Shown in pieces: positions 16,310-24,023 of a stretch of 30,467 bases of DNA; position 1 is the stretch's first letter; every line of letters starts with the position of its first letter. The position numbers and the translations under genes were made by a program. This DNA is from JBOFFC01 sp051648405. GTDB lineage: Bacteria; Planctomycetota; Planctomycetia; Pirellulales; Lacipirellulaceae. The stretch lies in the NCBI GenBank assembly GCA_051648405.1, contig JBOFFC010000103.1, positions 1 to 30,467 on the forward strand, in the 5' to 3' direction. The notes beneath the pieces were generated by a model that had not been told where the DNA came from, did no database searches, and saw only the letters and a list, made by a program, of their open reading frames with translations.

Positions 16310-18298
16310 ATGCTTCTCCAATCGAGACGCCGGATCCGCGTACTGGGTGGCGGCTTTGCCGTGAGTGGGGCGGTCGCGGCGTGCGTCTGGGTGAGCGCCA
16401 CGCGACCGAGCGCCGCCGCCGACGCCCCCGCGGGGCCGGAGATCGACCCGCCATCCGTCGCCGGTGCGGGCATCGATTTCAATGCCGCCCGTAGTTCGCT
16501 GCAAAACGCCTGCGGCGATTGTCACGGCGGCGCCGAACCCGACGGAGGGTTTTCGCTGCGTTCGATCGAGCACGAAGACTCGCTCGGCTCAGCCCCCGAC
16601 GACTGGATGCGCGCGCGCCGCCGGGTCCTCGACGGGTCGATGCCCCCCGAGGACGCAGAGACCCTGCCGCTCGACGAGCGCCTCTCCTTGGTCCGGTGGA
16701 TCGACGGCGCAGTCCACCGCGCGCTGCTGGCCAGTGGCGAGTCGGCCGGCCCCCCGATCGTTCGCCGGATGACGGCCCACGAGTACAGCAACACGATTCG
16801 TGACCTGTTGTCCGTGCACTACGACGCGGGGCACGCACTGCCACAGGACATCGCCGGGGGCGAGGGTTTCAACAACGCGACCGAGACGCTGATCGTCGCG
16901 CCGATTCACGCCGAGAAGTTCCTGGACGCGGCGACGGCCGCCCTGGACTACGCCGGGAGAGACTCGGCTGCGCGGGGCCTGCTGATGCCCCATCAACCGT
17001 CAAGCGACGCGGACGAGACGGCCGCCGCGTCGGCGAACCTTGCGAAACTCGTCGAGCGGGCGTTTCGCCGCCCGGTTTCTGCATCGGAGTTGGCGCCGTT
17101 CGAGCGGCTCTTCGCGGACGCCAGGGCCGACGGGCTGGCGTTCGACCTGGCGATGTTCTACGCCTTTCGTGGCGTGCTGACCTCCCCCGGGTTCCTCTTC
17201 TTGAGCGAGTCGGCCCCGCAGACGCCCGAAGCCGAGGAGCCGCTCTCCGACTGGGAGCTCGCCTCGCGCTTGAGCTACTTCCTGTGGGCGACGATGCCCG
17301 ATCAAGCGCTCCGCGACGCCGCCGGACGGGGAGAGCTAAAGAGCGCCGCCGCGGTCCGCGACCAGGCTTCGCGAATGCTCACGGTCGAAGGGCGTCTGAA
17401 CGACTCGTTGAAGCACTTCGTGGGGCAGTGGCTCGGAACGGCCGACCTGGGTGGCGCGAAGCAGGTGGACCCCAAGCGACACCCCTGGGTTCAGGATCAT
17501 CACGTCGCCGCGCTGCGAGAGCAGCCCGTCTACGTCGTCGAGTCCGTCATCCGCGAGAATCGCAGCTTGCTCGAGCTGATCGACTCGGACTGGACGTTTC
17601 TGAACGTCGAGCTGCTGGGGCTCTACCAGATCGACGAGTCGGAAGTAGAAGCGAAGGAAGCGAAGAGGGTCGCACAGCACCTGGTCCGCGTCGGCTTGCC
17701 CGACAAGCACCGCTACCGCAGCGGGCTGCTCGGCGCCGGCGGCGTGATGGTCATCACTTCCTACCCGCACCGCAGCAGTCCGGTGCTGCGGGGGGGTTGG
17801 ACGCTCGACAAGTTGCTGGGGGTCGAACTCCCCCCTCCCCCGCCGAACACGCCGAAGCTCGACGACACGCACGGCGCGGGCGCCGACGAGACGCTGCGCG
17901 AGCGGCTCGTGAGGCATCGTGCGGACCCGGCGTGCGCCGGATGCCACAGCCGCATCGACCCCGTCGGGTTTGCGCTCGAGAACTTCGACGAGCTCGGCCG
18001 CTGGCGCGCGAGCGACGAGTCCGGTCCGATCGACGCGGCCGCGACCATGCCCGGGGGGACAACCATCGACGGGGTTGCCGGACTGAAGCAGTTCCTGGTC
18101 GAGAACAAGGACGACTTCGTGCGCTGCGTCACCGAGAAGATGCTCGCCTACGCGCTCGCGAGGGGGTTGAAGGTGTCGGACTACGCGACCATCGAGACGA
18201 TCACGACACGGCTGAAAGACAACGACTACCGAGCCCAGGAGCTTGTCCTGGGGATCGTCGAGAGCAAGCCCTTCCGCTTCAAAGGGGAGCCGCAATGA
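16310..18298 (+). CDS. DUF1592-type cytochrome-like planctomycete protein
   Basis: A 662-residue exported protein. An N-terminal hydrophobic segment (about 10-30) ending near SAAADA is a signal peptide or membrane anchor. A c-type haem motif CGDCH (68-72) leads the cytochrome-like domain, followed in order by DUF1587 (RRMTAHEYSNTIRDLL), DUF1595, DUF1592 (SDWELASRLSYFLWATMPD), DUF1588 with a second CxxCH (542-546, CAGCHSRIDPVGFALENFD) and DUF1585 at the C-terminus. This order is standard in planctomycetes, where such proteins are abundant and of unknown function, possibly periplasmic electron transfer or polymer degradation. The ATG at 16310 is preferred to a TTG at 16265 because the signal peptide starts there and an aaggg precedes it. 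It overlaps the DUF1552 gene by ATGA. Confidence 0.93.
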   Translation: MLLQSRRRIRVLGGGFAVSGAVAACVWVSATRPSAAADAPAGPEIDPPSVAGAGIDFNAARSSLQNACGDCHGGAEPDGGFSLRSIEHEDSLGSAPDDWMRARRRVLDGSMPPEDAETLPLDERLSLVRWIDGAVHRALLASGESAGPPIVRRMTAHEYSNTIRDLLSVHYDAGHALPQDIAGGEGFNNATETLIVAPIHAEKFLDAATAALDYAGRDSAARGLLMPHQPSSDADETAAASANLAKLVERAFRRPVSASELAPFERLFADARADGLAFDLAMFYAFRGVLTSPGFLFLSESAPQTPEAEEPLSDWELASRLSYFLWATMPDQALRDAAGRGELKSAAAVRDQASRMLTVEGRLNDSLKHFVGQWLGTADLGGAKQVDPKRHPWVQDHHVAALREQPVYVVESVIRENRSLLELIDSDWTFLNVELLGLYQIDESEVEAKEAKRVAQHLVRVGLPDKHRYRSGLLGAGGVMVITSYPHRSSPVLRGGWTLDKLLGVELPPPPPNTPKLDDTHGAGADETLRERLVRHRADPACAGCHSRIDPVGFALENFDELGRWRASDESGPIDAAATMPGGTTIDGVAGLKQFLVENKDDFVRCVTEKMLAYALARGLKVSDYATIETITTRLKDNDYRAQELVLGIVESKPFRFKGEPQ

Positions 18299-19632
18299 CC
18301 ACCCACCGGCTGAGTCGCCGCACCGTGTTGCGGGGAGCTGGCGCCGCGCTCGCGCTGCCGTGGCTTGAAGCGATGGCGCCCCGACGGGCGCTCGCGTCGG
18401 CCTCCGCGCCTGCTCGACCGGTCCGTTTGGCCGCGCTCTTCTTCCCGAACGGCGTCCGAGCCGACAAGTGGACCCCGGCCGAAGTCGGCGACAACTGGAC
18501 GCCAACCGAGCAGCTACAGCCGCTGGCGCACCTCAAGTCCGAGGTGTCGGTCGTGTCGGGACTCTGGCACGAAGCGACCAACACGGGGGACGGCCACTAC
18601 GTGAAGGACGCCGCCTGGCTCACGGGGACGACGATCCGCAAGACCACGGGGGTCGATCTCAACTGCGGCGGCGTTTCGATGGATCAGGTCGCCGCGCAGG
18701 CGTTCGCGCACGCGACTCCGCTCCCCTCGCTCGAACTGGGGGTCCAGCCCGTCCAGTCGGGCGTCGATGCGGCCGTGGGCTACACCCGCGTCTACGGCTC
18801 GCACATCGCCTGGCGAAGCCCCACGCAGCCGATCGCCAAGGAGATCAACCCGCGGCACGTCTTCGACCGCATCACCTCGGCAGCGGTCGGGCGCTCGACG
18901 GACCGCGCGAACCGCGCCGTCCTCGACGTCGTCGCCGACGACGCGGTGCGACTCCGTGCGAGATTGGGGCGAAGCGACTGCCGTCGGCTCGACGAGTACC
19001 TCGAGTCCGTGCACGCGTTGGAGTCGAGGCTCCGTCGCAGCGAACAAGCGTCGACGGCCAAGTGGTCGCCCGCCATCGACCTGGCGAGCCGCCCGGCGCC
19101 GGTCGATCGCCGGTACGACCACGCCGAGCTGACGCGCCTGATGCTGGACATGGTCGCGTTGGCGTTCGAGTCGGACGTCACACGGGTCGTCACGTTCATG
19201 TTCGGCAACTCGGTGAGCTCTGCGAACTTCTCGTTTCTCGAAGGGGTCAACTGCTCGCACCACGAGGCGTCGCACCACACGGACAAGCCGGGGCTGCTCG
19301 AACAGTACCAGCGCATCTCGACGTGGCACGTTGCTCAGTACGCGTACCTGATCGAGAAGCTGCGCGCGATCCCGGAGGGGGACGCAACCGTCCTCGACAA
19401 CAGCGTGCTGCTGTGCGGCTCGGGGTTCCGCGACGGCAACGCACACGATCCGCACGACCTGCCGCTGCTGGTGGCGGGAAAGGGGGGGGGACGGCTGGTT
19501 ACCGGTCGCCACGTTGCGTGTACGCGCGACAACCCGATGTCGAACCTATTGCTCACGATGCTGCGGGGGGCGAACGTCCCGGTCGATCGGTTCGCCGATT
19601 CGACGGGGCTGATCGACCAACTCTTGGCGTGA
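18295..19632 (+). CDS. DUF1552 domain protein, exported
   Basis: A 445-residue protein of the DUF1552 family. The N-terminus has a twin-arginine-like leader (SRRTVLRGAGAALALPWLEA) with cleavage near ALASA, indicating export, possibly already folded. Family features include LAALFFPNGVRADKW near residue 45, and later GDGHYVKDAAWLTG, MDQVAAQAFA and HHEASHHTDKPGLLEQY. DUF1552 proteins nearly always accompany DUF1592 proteins in planctomycetes and are thought to act with them; the reaction is unknown. The start ATG lies inside the stop of the upstream gene (ATGA overlap), so translation is coupled. The stop is followed by a 141-bp gap to an ECF sigma gene. Confidence 0.93.
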   Translation: MTTHRLSRRTVLRGAGAALALPWLEAMAPRRALASASAPARPVRLAALFFPNGVRADKWTPAEVGDNWTPTEQLQPLAHLKSEVSVVSGLWHEATNTGDGHYVKDAAWLTGTTIRKTTGVDLNCGGVSMDQVAAQAFAHATPLPSLELGVQPVQSGVDAAVGYTRVYGSHIAWRSPTQPIAKEINPRHVFDRITSAAVGRSTDRANRAVLDVVADDAVRLRARLGRSDCRRLDEYLESVHALESRLRRSEQASTAKWSPAIDLASRPAPVDRRYDHAELTRLMLDMVALAFESDVTRVVTFMFGNSVSSANFSFLEGVNCSHHEASHHTDKPGLLEQYQRISTWHVAQYAYLIEKLRAIPEGDATVLDNSVLLCGSGFRDGNAHDPHDLPLLVAGKGGGRLVTGRHVACTRDNPMSNLLLTMLRGANVPVDRFADSTGLIDQLLA

Positions 19633-19773
19633 GCGTGGCGCCGGTCGTTGCCGCGCGGGCCCCCTCCGACGCGCTCGTTGCCGACTCCGCCGGACTTTCG
19701 CGGGACGCACCCCTCGCCGCCGGTGTCTACTGGGTGAAAGAGCCCCCGCCGCGACCTTTCGGACGAGTACCCC

Positions 19774-20271
19774 GTGCCGCAGCGCGTCACGCCCGACCTG
19801 TTGTCGCGGCTGCTCGCCGAGCACGGCGGGGCCCTCGCGCTGATGGCGGCGAACCGGTGCGCGGCGCCCGATGACTGCGTGCAGGAAGCGTTCGTCGAGC
19901 TCGCAAAGCTCCCCACCCCCCCGGAGAACCCGGCGGCGTGGCTCTTCGCGCGGGTGCGACAGCGGGCGATCAACGCGGCGCGGGCCGCCCGGCGGCGAAG
20001 CGAGCACGAACAAACGGCGTGGCGTGATCGACTCGCCCCCGCGGGTGAAGCGATCGACCGCGGCGAGGTGCTCGACCTTGTCCAGGCGCTCGCTGCGCTC
20101 GACGCCGACGAGCGCGAGCTGGTGACGCTGCGCTTCTACAGCGGCCTCAGCTACGCGGAGGTTGCCGCGCTCGTGGGCGGCTCGAAGAGCGCCGTCCACC
20201 GTGCGACCGAAGCGGCGATCGAGAAGCTGCGCGCGATCCTGATCACCCACCAAGGGGCTCGCCGAACATGA
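19774..20271 (+). CDS. ECF-type RNA polymerase sigma factor
   Basis: A 165-residue sigma factor. Region 2 spans about residues 5-75 (DDCVQEAFVELAK, then AWLFARVRQRAINAAR) and region 4 about 90-155, with the helix-turn-helix SYAEVAALVGGSKSAVHRATEAAIEKLR. There is no region 3, as in ECF factors. The GTG at 19774 is the most likely start; no Shine-Dalgarno is evident, so a slightly different start is possible. Its stop overlaps the next gene by ATGA. It probably directs transcription of its own operon and of exported protein genes when released by the membrane protein encoded next to it. Confidence 0.88.
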   Translation: MPQRVTPDLLSRLLAEHGGALALMAANRCAAPDDCVQEAFVELAKLPTPPENPAAWLFARVRQRAINAARAARRRSEHEQTAWRDRLAPAGEAIDRGEVLDLVQALAALDADERELVTLRFYSGLSYAEVAALVGGSKSAVHRATEAAIEKLRAILITHQGARRT

Positions 20272-20771
20272 GCGACGAACAGCAGCCGCACGGCGACGTC
20301 GAGAGGCGCTTCCGTAGCGCCCTCGCGCCGGTCGCGGCGCAGATCGACGATCGCGCCGTCTGGTACGCCGCGGGTCACGCCGCCGGCCGCGGCGAACGCG
20401 GCGGAGTGCGCGCCTACGCCGCGGCGGCGACCTTGGCCTCGGCGATCCTCGGGTTCGCCCTGTGGCGCGGCGACGCCCCCGCGCCGGCCGCTCGCGGCTT
20501 ATCGCGCCCCGCCCCCCCACCCGCTGCGACGCAACTCGCCCCGCACCAAATCGTCTGGACCGCCCACGGCGTCCGACTCCGCGCCGACGGCACGCTAGAG
20601 GACCCGCCGCGCGAGCCGCTCACCGATGCGGCGCCCCACGAGTTCCGACGAGCCGAACCCGCGACCTCGCGGCGCCTGCTGCGCGAGCTCCTCTCGACCG
20701 ACCCGACCGAAACGCCCCCGCGCGAGCCCGAGGCCCGCGTCGTTCCCCTCTTGCCCCGAGGTGTCGCATGA
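20268..20771 (+). CDS. small single-pass membrane protein, probable anti-sigma factor
   Basis: A 167-residue protein not recognised as a named family. A charged N-terminus (1-46) is followed by one hydrophobic segment (about 48-66, AYAAAATLASAILGFALW) and a Pro/Ala-rich periplasmic tail with RRLLRELLSTDPTE. The topology, and its ATGA overlap with both the ECF sigma gene upstream and the secreted-protein gene downstream, point to an anti-sigma factor; the cytoplasmic part VWYAAGHAAGRGE may contact the sigma factor. No zinc-binding HxxxCxxC motif is visible, so it would not be a ZAS-type anti-sigma. The function is inferred from context. Confidence 0.72.
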   Translation: MSDEQQPHGDVERRFRSALAPVAAQIDDRAVWYAAGHAAGRGERGGVRAYAAAATLASAILGFALWRGDAPAPAARGLSRPAPPPAATQLAPHQIVWTAHGVRLRADGTLEDPPREPLTDAAPHEFRRAEPATSRRLLRELLSTDPTETPPREPEARVVPLLPRGVA

Positions 20772-22234
20772 CCGTTCCACGCTCCGCAACGCTTGTCGCA
20801 GCGTTGACTCTCGTTTGGCTCTCCCGGTCGGCTGCGGGAGACGCCCGTACGACAACCATTCAAGAGAACGGCGAGGACATCCGAGTCACCCGCCTCGACG
20901 TGACGCCGGCCGACGAGCCCGTGCCGACGTTCCGCTATCGGCTGCGGCACCGGCCACTGGACCTCGTCGAGGGGAACGCCCCGCAGTGGTACATGCGCGC
21001 GTTCGCCGAGGAGACGAGGGCATGGAATAGGTGGAACGAGTTGTCGAGCGACGACTCGTTCGATCCCTACTACAACTCGGGCACTCCGGTGAGCGCGCTC
21101 TCGAAAGACATACTCACAGAATCGCGAATATTCGACTACATCGTTGAGAACGGCGTCGTCGAAGGCGCAAGGCGTCGCGGCTGCGACTGGGGGATCCGCT
21201 CGATCGACCGACGCGGCCCAGCAGCGATCGAGATTCTGCTTCCCGAGTTCCAGGAGATGCGAAACCTGACTCGGATGACGATGCGCAGCGTGCGTCACGC
21301 TGTCGCCGACGGGCGGCATGACGACGCGCTGCGGTATCTCGGAGCGATGTACAGCATTGGCCGCAACGCCGCCGCCGAACCGCTGGCGGTCTGCGGCCTG
21401 ATCGGTGTAGCTGTCGCGGATATCGCAAGCGCAGGGGTTGGTGATTTGATCGCGTCGCCCGGATCACCCAACCTGTACTGGGCGCTCACCGATCTTCCCT
21501 CGCCCCCTGTTTCGCTCCGCGAGGCGATTCGTTCCGAAGTGGACGTCTCATTCCGCGTCGTCCCCGAACTGAAGGGCGCCGCGACGGCCCAGCGGACCGA
21601 CGCGGAGTGGGACGCCCTGTGGCGACGCGTGACGACCTCGAGAGATCTCTACGACGCGATGCACAACGAGGAGGAAGGGCTCCCGACGCTCGACGAGCTC
21701 GCAGTCGCGGCCGTCGCGCCCGAGATCGTCGAACACGCCCGAGGGCGGCTCGTGACACGCGGATGGAACAAAGCGGAAGTCGATGCAATGCCCGTCGGCC
21801 GCGTAATGATGATCTACAGCGAGCACGCTTGCAGCGTCGCCGCCGACGCGGCGCTTAAGGACTACTATACGCCGATCACGAAGCGCTCGATCGAGCCGCG
21901 GGCCATTCCGATTGAGGATCGCGAAGCGTACCCCTTCACCCGAGTGCTTTTGCCGATGTTGCGTGCCTGCCACGTGGCCGAAGCACGCTGCGCCCGCACC
22001 GTCGCCGTGCTGCGCGTCGTCGAAGCCCTCCGTATGCACTCCGCACGCAACGCCGGCAACCTCCCCGCGTCGCTCGACGAGGTGACCTGCGTACCCGTCC
22101 CTGAGAACCCGATGACGGGCGAGCCGTTCTTGTACAAGCTCGCCGACGGGGTAGCGGTGATCGACCTCCCCACGACCGACGGATTCCCGCTGGCGTACCG
22201 CTACGAAGTGGCCATCGTTAACGCCGCAGAGTGA
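20768..22234 (+). CDS. secreted protein of unknown function, coupled to sigma/anti-sigma genes
   Basis: A 488-residue protein with a signal peptide (about 1-24, VAALTLVWLSRSAAGDA). The early motif PTFRYRLRHRPLDL with GNAPQWYMRAF resembles a group of large uncharacterised planctomycete exported proteins, and the C-terminus has a conserved-looking NLPASLDEV, PVPENPMTGEPF and LADGVAVIDLP. I do not recognise an enzyme. The middle part is helix-rich and holds no obvious catalytic motif. The ATG at 20768 is inside the stop of the anti-sigma candidate (ATGA). An earlier in-frame open region from 20462 is out-of-frame overlap of that gene and was rejected. The coupling suggests it senses or responds to a periplasmic condition with the sigma pair. 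The stop codon falls within the start of an intergenic repeat. Confidence 0.8.
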   Translation: MTVPRSATLVAALTLVWLSRSAAGDARTTTIQENGEDIRVTRLDVTPADEPVPTFRYRLRHRPLDLVEGNAPQWYMRAFAEETRAWNRWNELSSDDSFDPYYNSGTPVSALSKDILTESRIFDYIVENGVVEGARRRGCDWGIRSIDRRGPAAIEILLPEFQEMRNLTRMTMRSVRHAVADGRHDDALRYLGAMYSIGRNAAAEPLAVCGLIGVAVADIASAGVGDLIASPGSPNLYWALTDLPSPPVSLREAIRSEVDVSFRVVPELKGAATAQRTDAEWDALWRRVTTSRDLYDAMHNEEEGLPTLDELAVAAVAPEIVEHARGRLVTRGWNKAEVDAMPVGRVMMIYSEHACSVAADAALKDYYTPITKRSIEPRAIPIEDREAYPFTRVLLPMLRACHVAEARCARTVAVLRVVEALRMHSARNAGNLPASLDEVTCVPVPENPMTGEPFLYKLADGVAVIDLPTTDGFPLAYRYEVAIVNAAE

Positions 22235-22440
22235 CCGGCCCGATGGGGAAACGAACCGCGAAGGGCCGCGAATCAGCGCGAAGAAAGCAGGAGATTAGCC
22301 GCCGATGCACGCTGATGGACACGGATAAGCGAGGAGATAGGGCCTCGCCTCCCCACTTCTTCATCGGCGTCAGTCGGCGCCTCTCGGCTGCTCGTCCTCG
22401 TCTGTTCCTCTTCGCGCGGATTCGCGGTCCCTCCCGCGTC
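22232..22440. repeat. helically phased hairpin repeat, copy A
   Basis: A long imperfect inverted repeat. The left arm (about 22260-22340) shares the 20-mer ccgcgaatcagcgcgaagaa (22266-22285) and then agccgccgatg (22298-22308) with copy B. The right arm (22363-22435) carries atcggcgt and ends in ttcgcgcggattcgcggtcc, complementary to the left end. Key words recur every 10-11 bp (gcgaat, gcgaag, gccgat, gctgat), one helical turn. The element begins at or just after the stop of the upstream gene and lies 155 bp before fdhA; the rest of the 360-bp gap (22441-22594) shows no gene and should hold the fdhA promoter. Confidence 0.8.
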
Positions 22441-22594
22441 GTCAGCGCGGCGCCGGTGTCGTGCAATCGACCCGCACCTGCGACGTCGTTGGCCCGTGCT
22501 TGACGGATCGGCCGACGCGACGGACAACCGGCCACAGGTCAACGTCGCGCGGTGAGTACGCGCGATCCTTCTTCTCTCCGTACCGAGGTGCGTC

Positions 22595-23794
22595 ATGTCC
22601 GACAACCGAGGCGTCGCCTACGTCAAACCGGGAGTCGTCGAGATCCAGTCGATCGACGACCCGAAGCTCGAGCTCGAGTACCGCGGCAAGACCCGCGCGT
22701 GCCAGCACGGCGTGATCCTGAAGGTCGTCACCACCAACATCTGCGGCTCCGACCAGCACATGGTCCGCGGCCGCACCACGGCGCCGGCGGGGATCATCCT
22801 CGGGCACGAGATCACCGGCGAGGTGATCGAGGTCGGCCGCGACGTCGAGTTCCTCAAGAAGGGGGACATCTGCAGCGTCCCCTTCAACATCGCCTGCGGC
22901 CGCTGCCGCAACTGCAAGGAACGGGCCACCGGCGTCTGCCAGAGCGTCAACCCCGACCGCCCCGGCGCCGCCTACGGGTACGTCGACATGGGGGGTTGGA
23001 TCGGCGGCCAGGCCCGCTACGTGATGGTCCCCTACGCCGACTTCAACCTGCTGAAGTTCCCCGACCGGGCCGCCGCGCTCGCCAAGATCCGTGACCTGAC
23101 GCTGCTCTCCGACATCATGCCGACCGGCTACCACGGGGCCTACACGGCCGGTGTGACGACCGGCAGCACGGTGTACGTCGCCGGCGCCGGGCCGGTGGGG
23201 CTGGCCTGCGCGTACTCTTGCCAGCTCCTCGGGGCGGCCTGCGTGATCGTCGGCGACATGATCCCCGAGCGCCTCGCCCAGGCGAAGTCGTTCGGCTGCG
23301 AGACGATCGACCTCTCGAAGCACGCCAACCTGGCCGAGCAGATCGAGAAGATCCTCGGCGTCCCCGAGGTGGACTGCGCAGTCGACTGCGTCGGCTTCGA
23401 GGCCCGCGGCCACGGGGGCGAGGCAGGAGTCGAGAAGCCGGCCACGGTCCTCAACAGCGTCATGGAAGTGACCCGCGCCGCCGGCGGCATCGGCATCCCG
23501 GGGCTCTATGTCACGGGGGACCCGGGTGGCGTCGATGCCAACGCCAAGATCGGCATGCTCGGCATCCGCATCGGTCTGGGCTGGGCCAAGAGCCACCACT
23601 TCACCACCGGCCAGTGCCCGGTGATGCAGTACAACCGCGGCCTGATGCAGGCGATCCTGTTCGACAAGGCGCACCCGGCCAAGGCGGTGAACGTCGAGGT
23701 GATCACGCTCGACGACGCCCCGCGCGGCTACACGGACTTCGACAAGGGCGCCGCGAAGAAGTTCGTCATCGACCCCCACGGCATGGTGGCGTAG
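22595..23794 (+). CDS. fdhA: glutathione-independent formaldehyde dehydrogenase
   Basis: A 399-residue zinc-containing medium-chain dehydrogenase that oxidises formaldehyde to formate with NAD, without glutathione. Catalytic zinc ligands are Cys50 (NICGSDQH), His71 (ILGHEITGE) and Asp173 (LSDIMPTG), matching the Pseudomonas-type enzyme; structural zinc cysteines are 101, 104, 107 and 115 (CGRCRNCKERATGVC). The NAD fold starts at VAGAGPVGLA (about 195-204). Length fits the family (about 395-400). The ATG at 22595 has gaggtg 7 nt upstream. It stands alone, with repeat elements on both sides, and likely serves C1 detoxification. A related alcohol dehydrogenase function is less likely given the motifs. 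Confidence 0.96.
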   Translation: MSDNRGVAYVKPGVVEIQSIDDPKLELEYRGKTRACQHGVILKVVTTNICGSDQHMVRGRTTAPAGIILGHEITGEVIEVGRDVEFLKKGDICSVPFNIACGRCRNCKERATGVCQSVNPDRPGAAYGYVDMGGWIGGQARYVMVPYADFNLLKFPDRAAALAKIRDLTLLSDIMPTGYHGAYTAGVTTGSTVYVAGAGPVGLACAYSCQLLGAACVIVGDMIPERLAQAKSFGCETIDLSKHANLAEQIEKILGVPEVDCAVDCVGFEARGHGGEAGVEKPATVLNSVMEVTRAAGGIGIPGLYVTGDPGGVDANAKIGMLGIRIGLGWAKSHHFTTGQCPVMQYNRGLMQAILFDKAHPAKAVNVEVITLDDAPRGYTDFDKGAAKKFVIDPHGMVA

Positions 23795-23833
23795 CGCAGC
23801 GTCGCGACGCGCCCGGACCGTGCCGCGCACTTA

Positions 23834-24022
23834 CCGAGCCGCGACCGTCAAGGGAGCGACCGGAAACGATGAGACCGCGAATCAGCGCGAAGAAGCGCGA
23901 AAGACGGAGTCAGCCGCCGATGAATGCGGATGGACGCAGATCAGCGAAGAGAGGGGGCTTTGCTCCCCGACTTCGTCATCGGCGTTGATCTGCGTGCATC
24001 GGCGGCTGTTCTTCGTCCGTCC
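23834..24022. repeat. composite phased hairpin repeat, copy B, between convergent genes
   Basis: It starts with ccgagccgcgaccgt (23834-23848), shared with the copy after pyrG, then the 20-mer ccgcgaatcagcgcgaagaa (23875-23894) shared with copy A, and agccgccgatg. The right arm (23978-24014) reads atcggcgttgatctgcgtgc and then the inner repeat; the centre is a G-rich/C-rich hairpin (gggggctttgctcccc). It lies between the 3' ends of fdhA (plus) and the ELWxxDGT gene (minus), so it could act as a bidirectional terminator. The right outer end of the arm is missing. Confidence 0.8.
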
Positions 24023-24023
24023 G

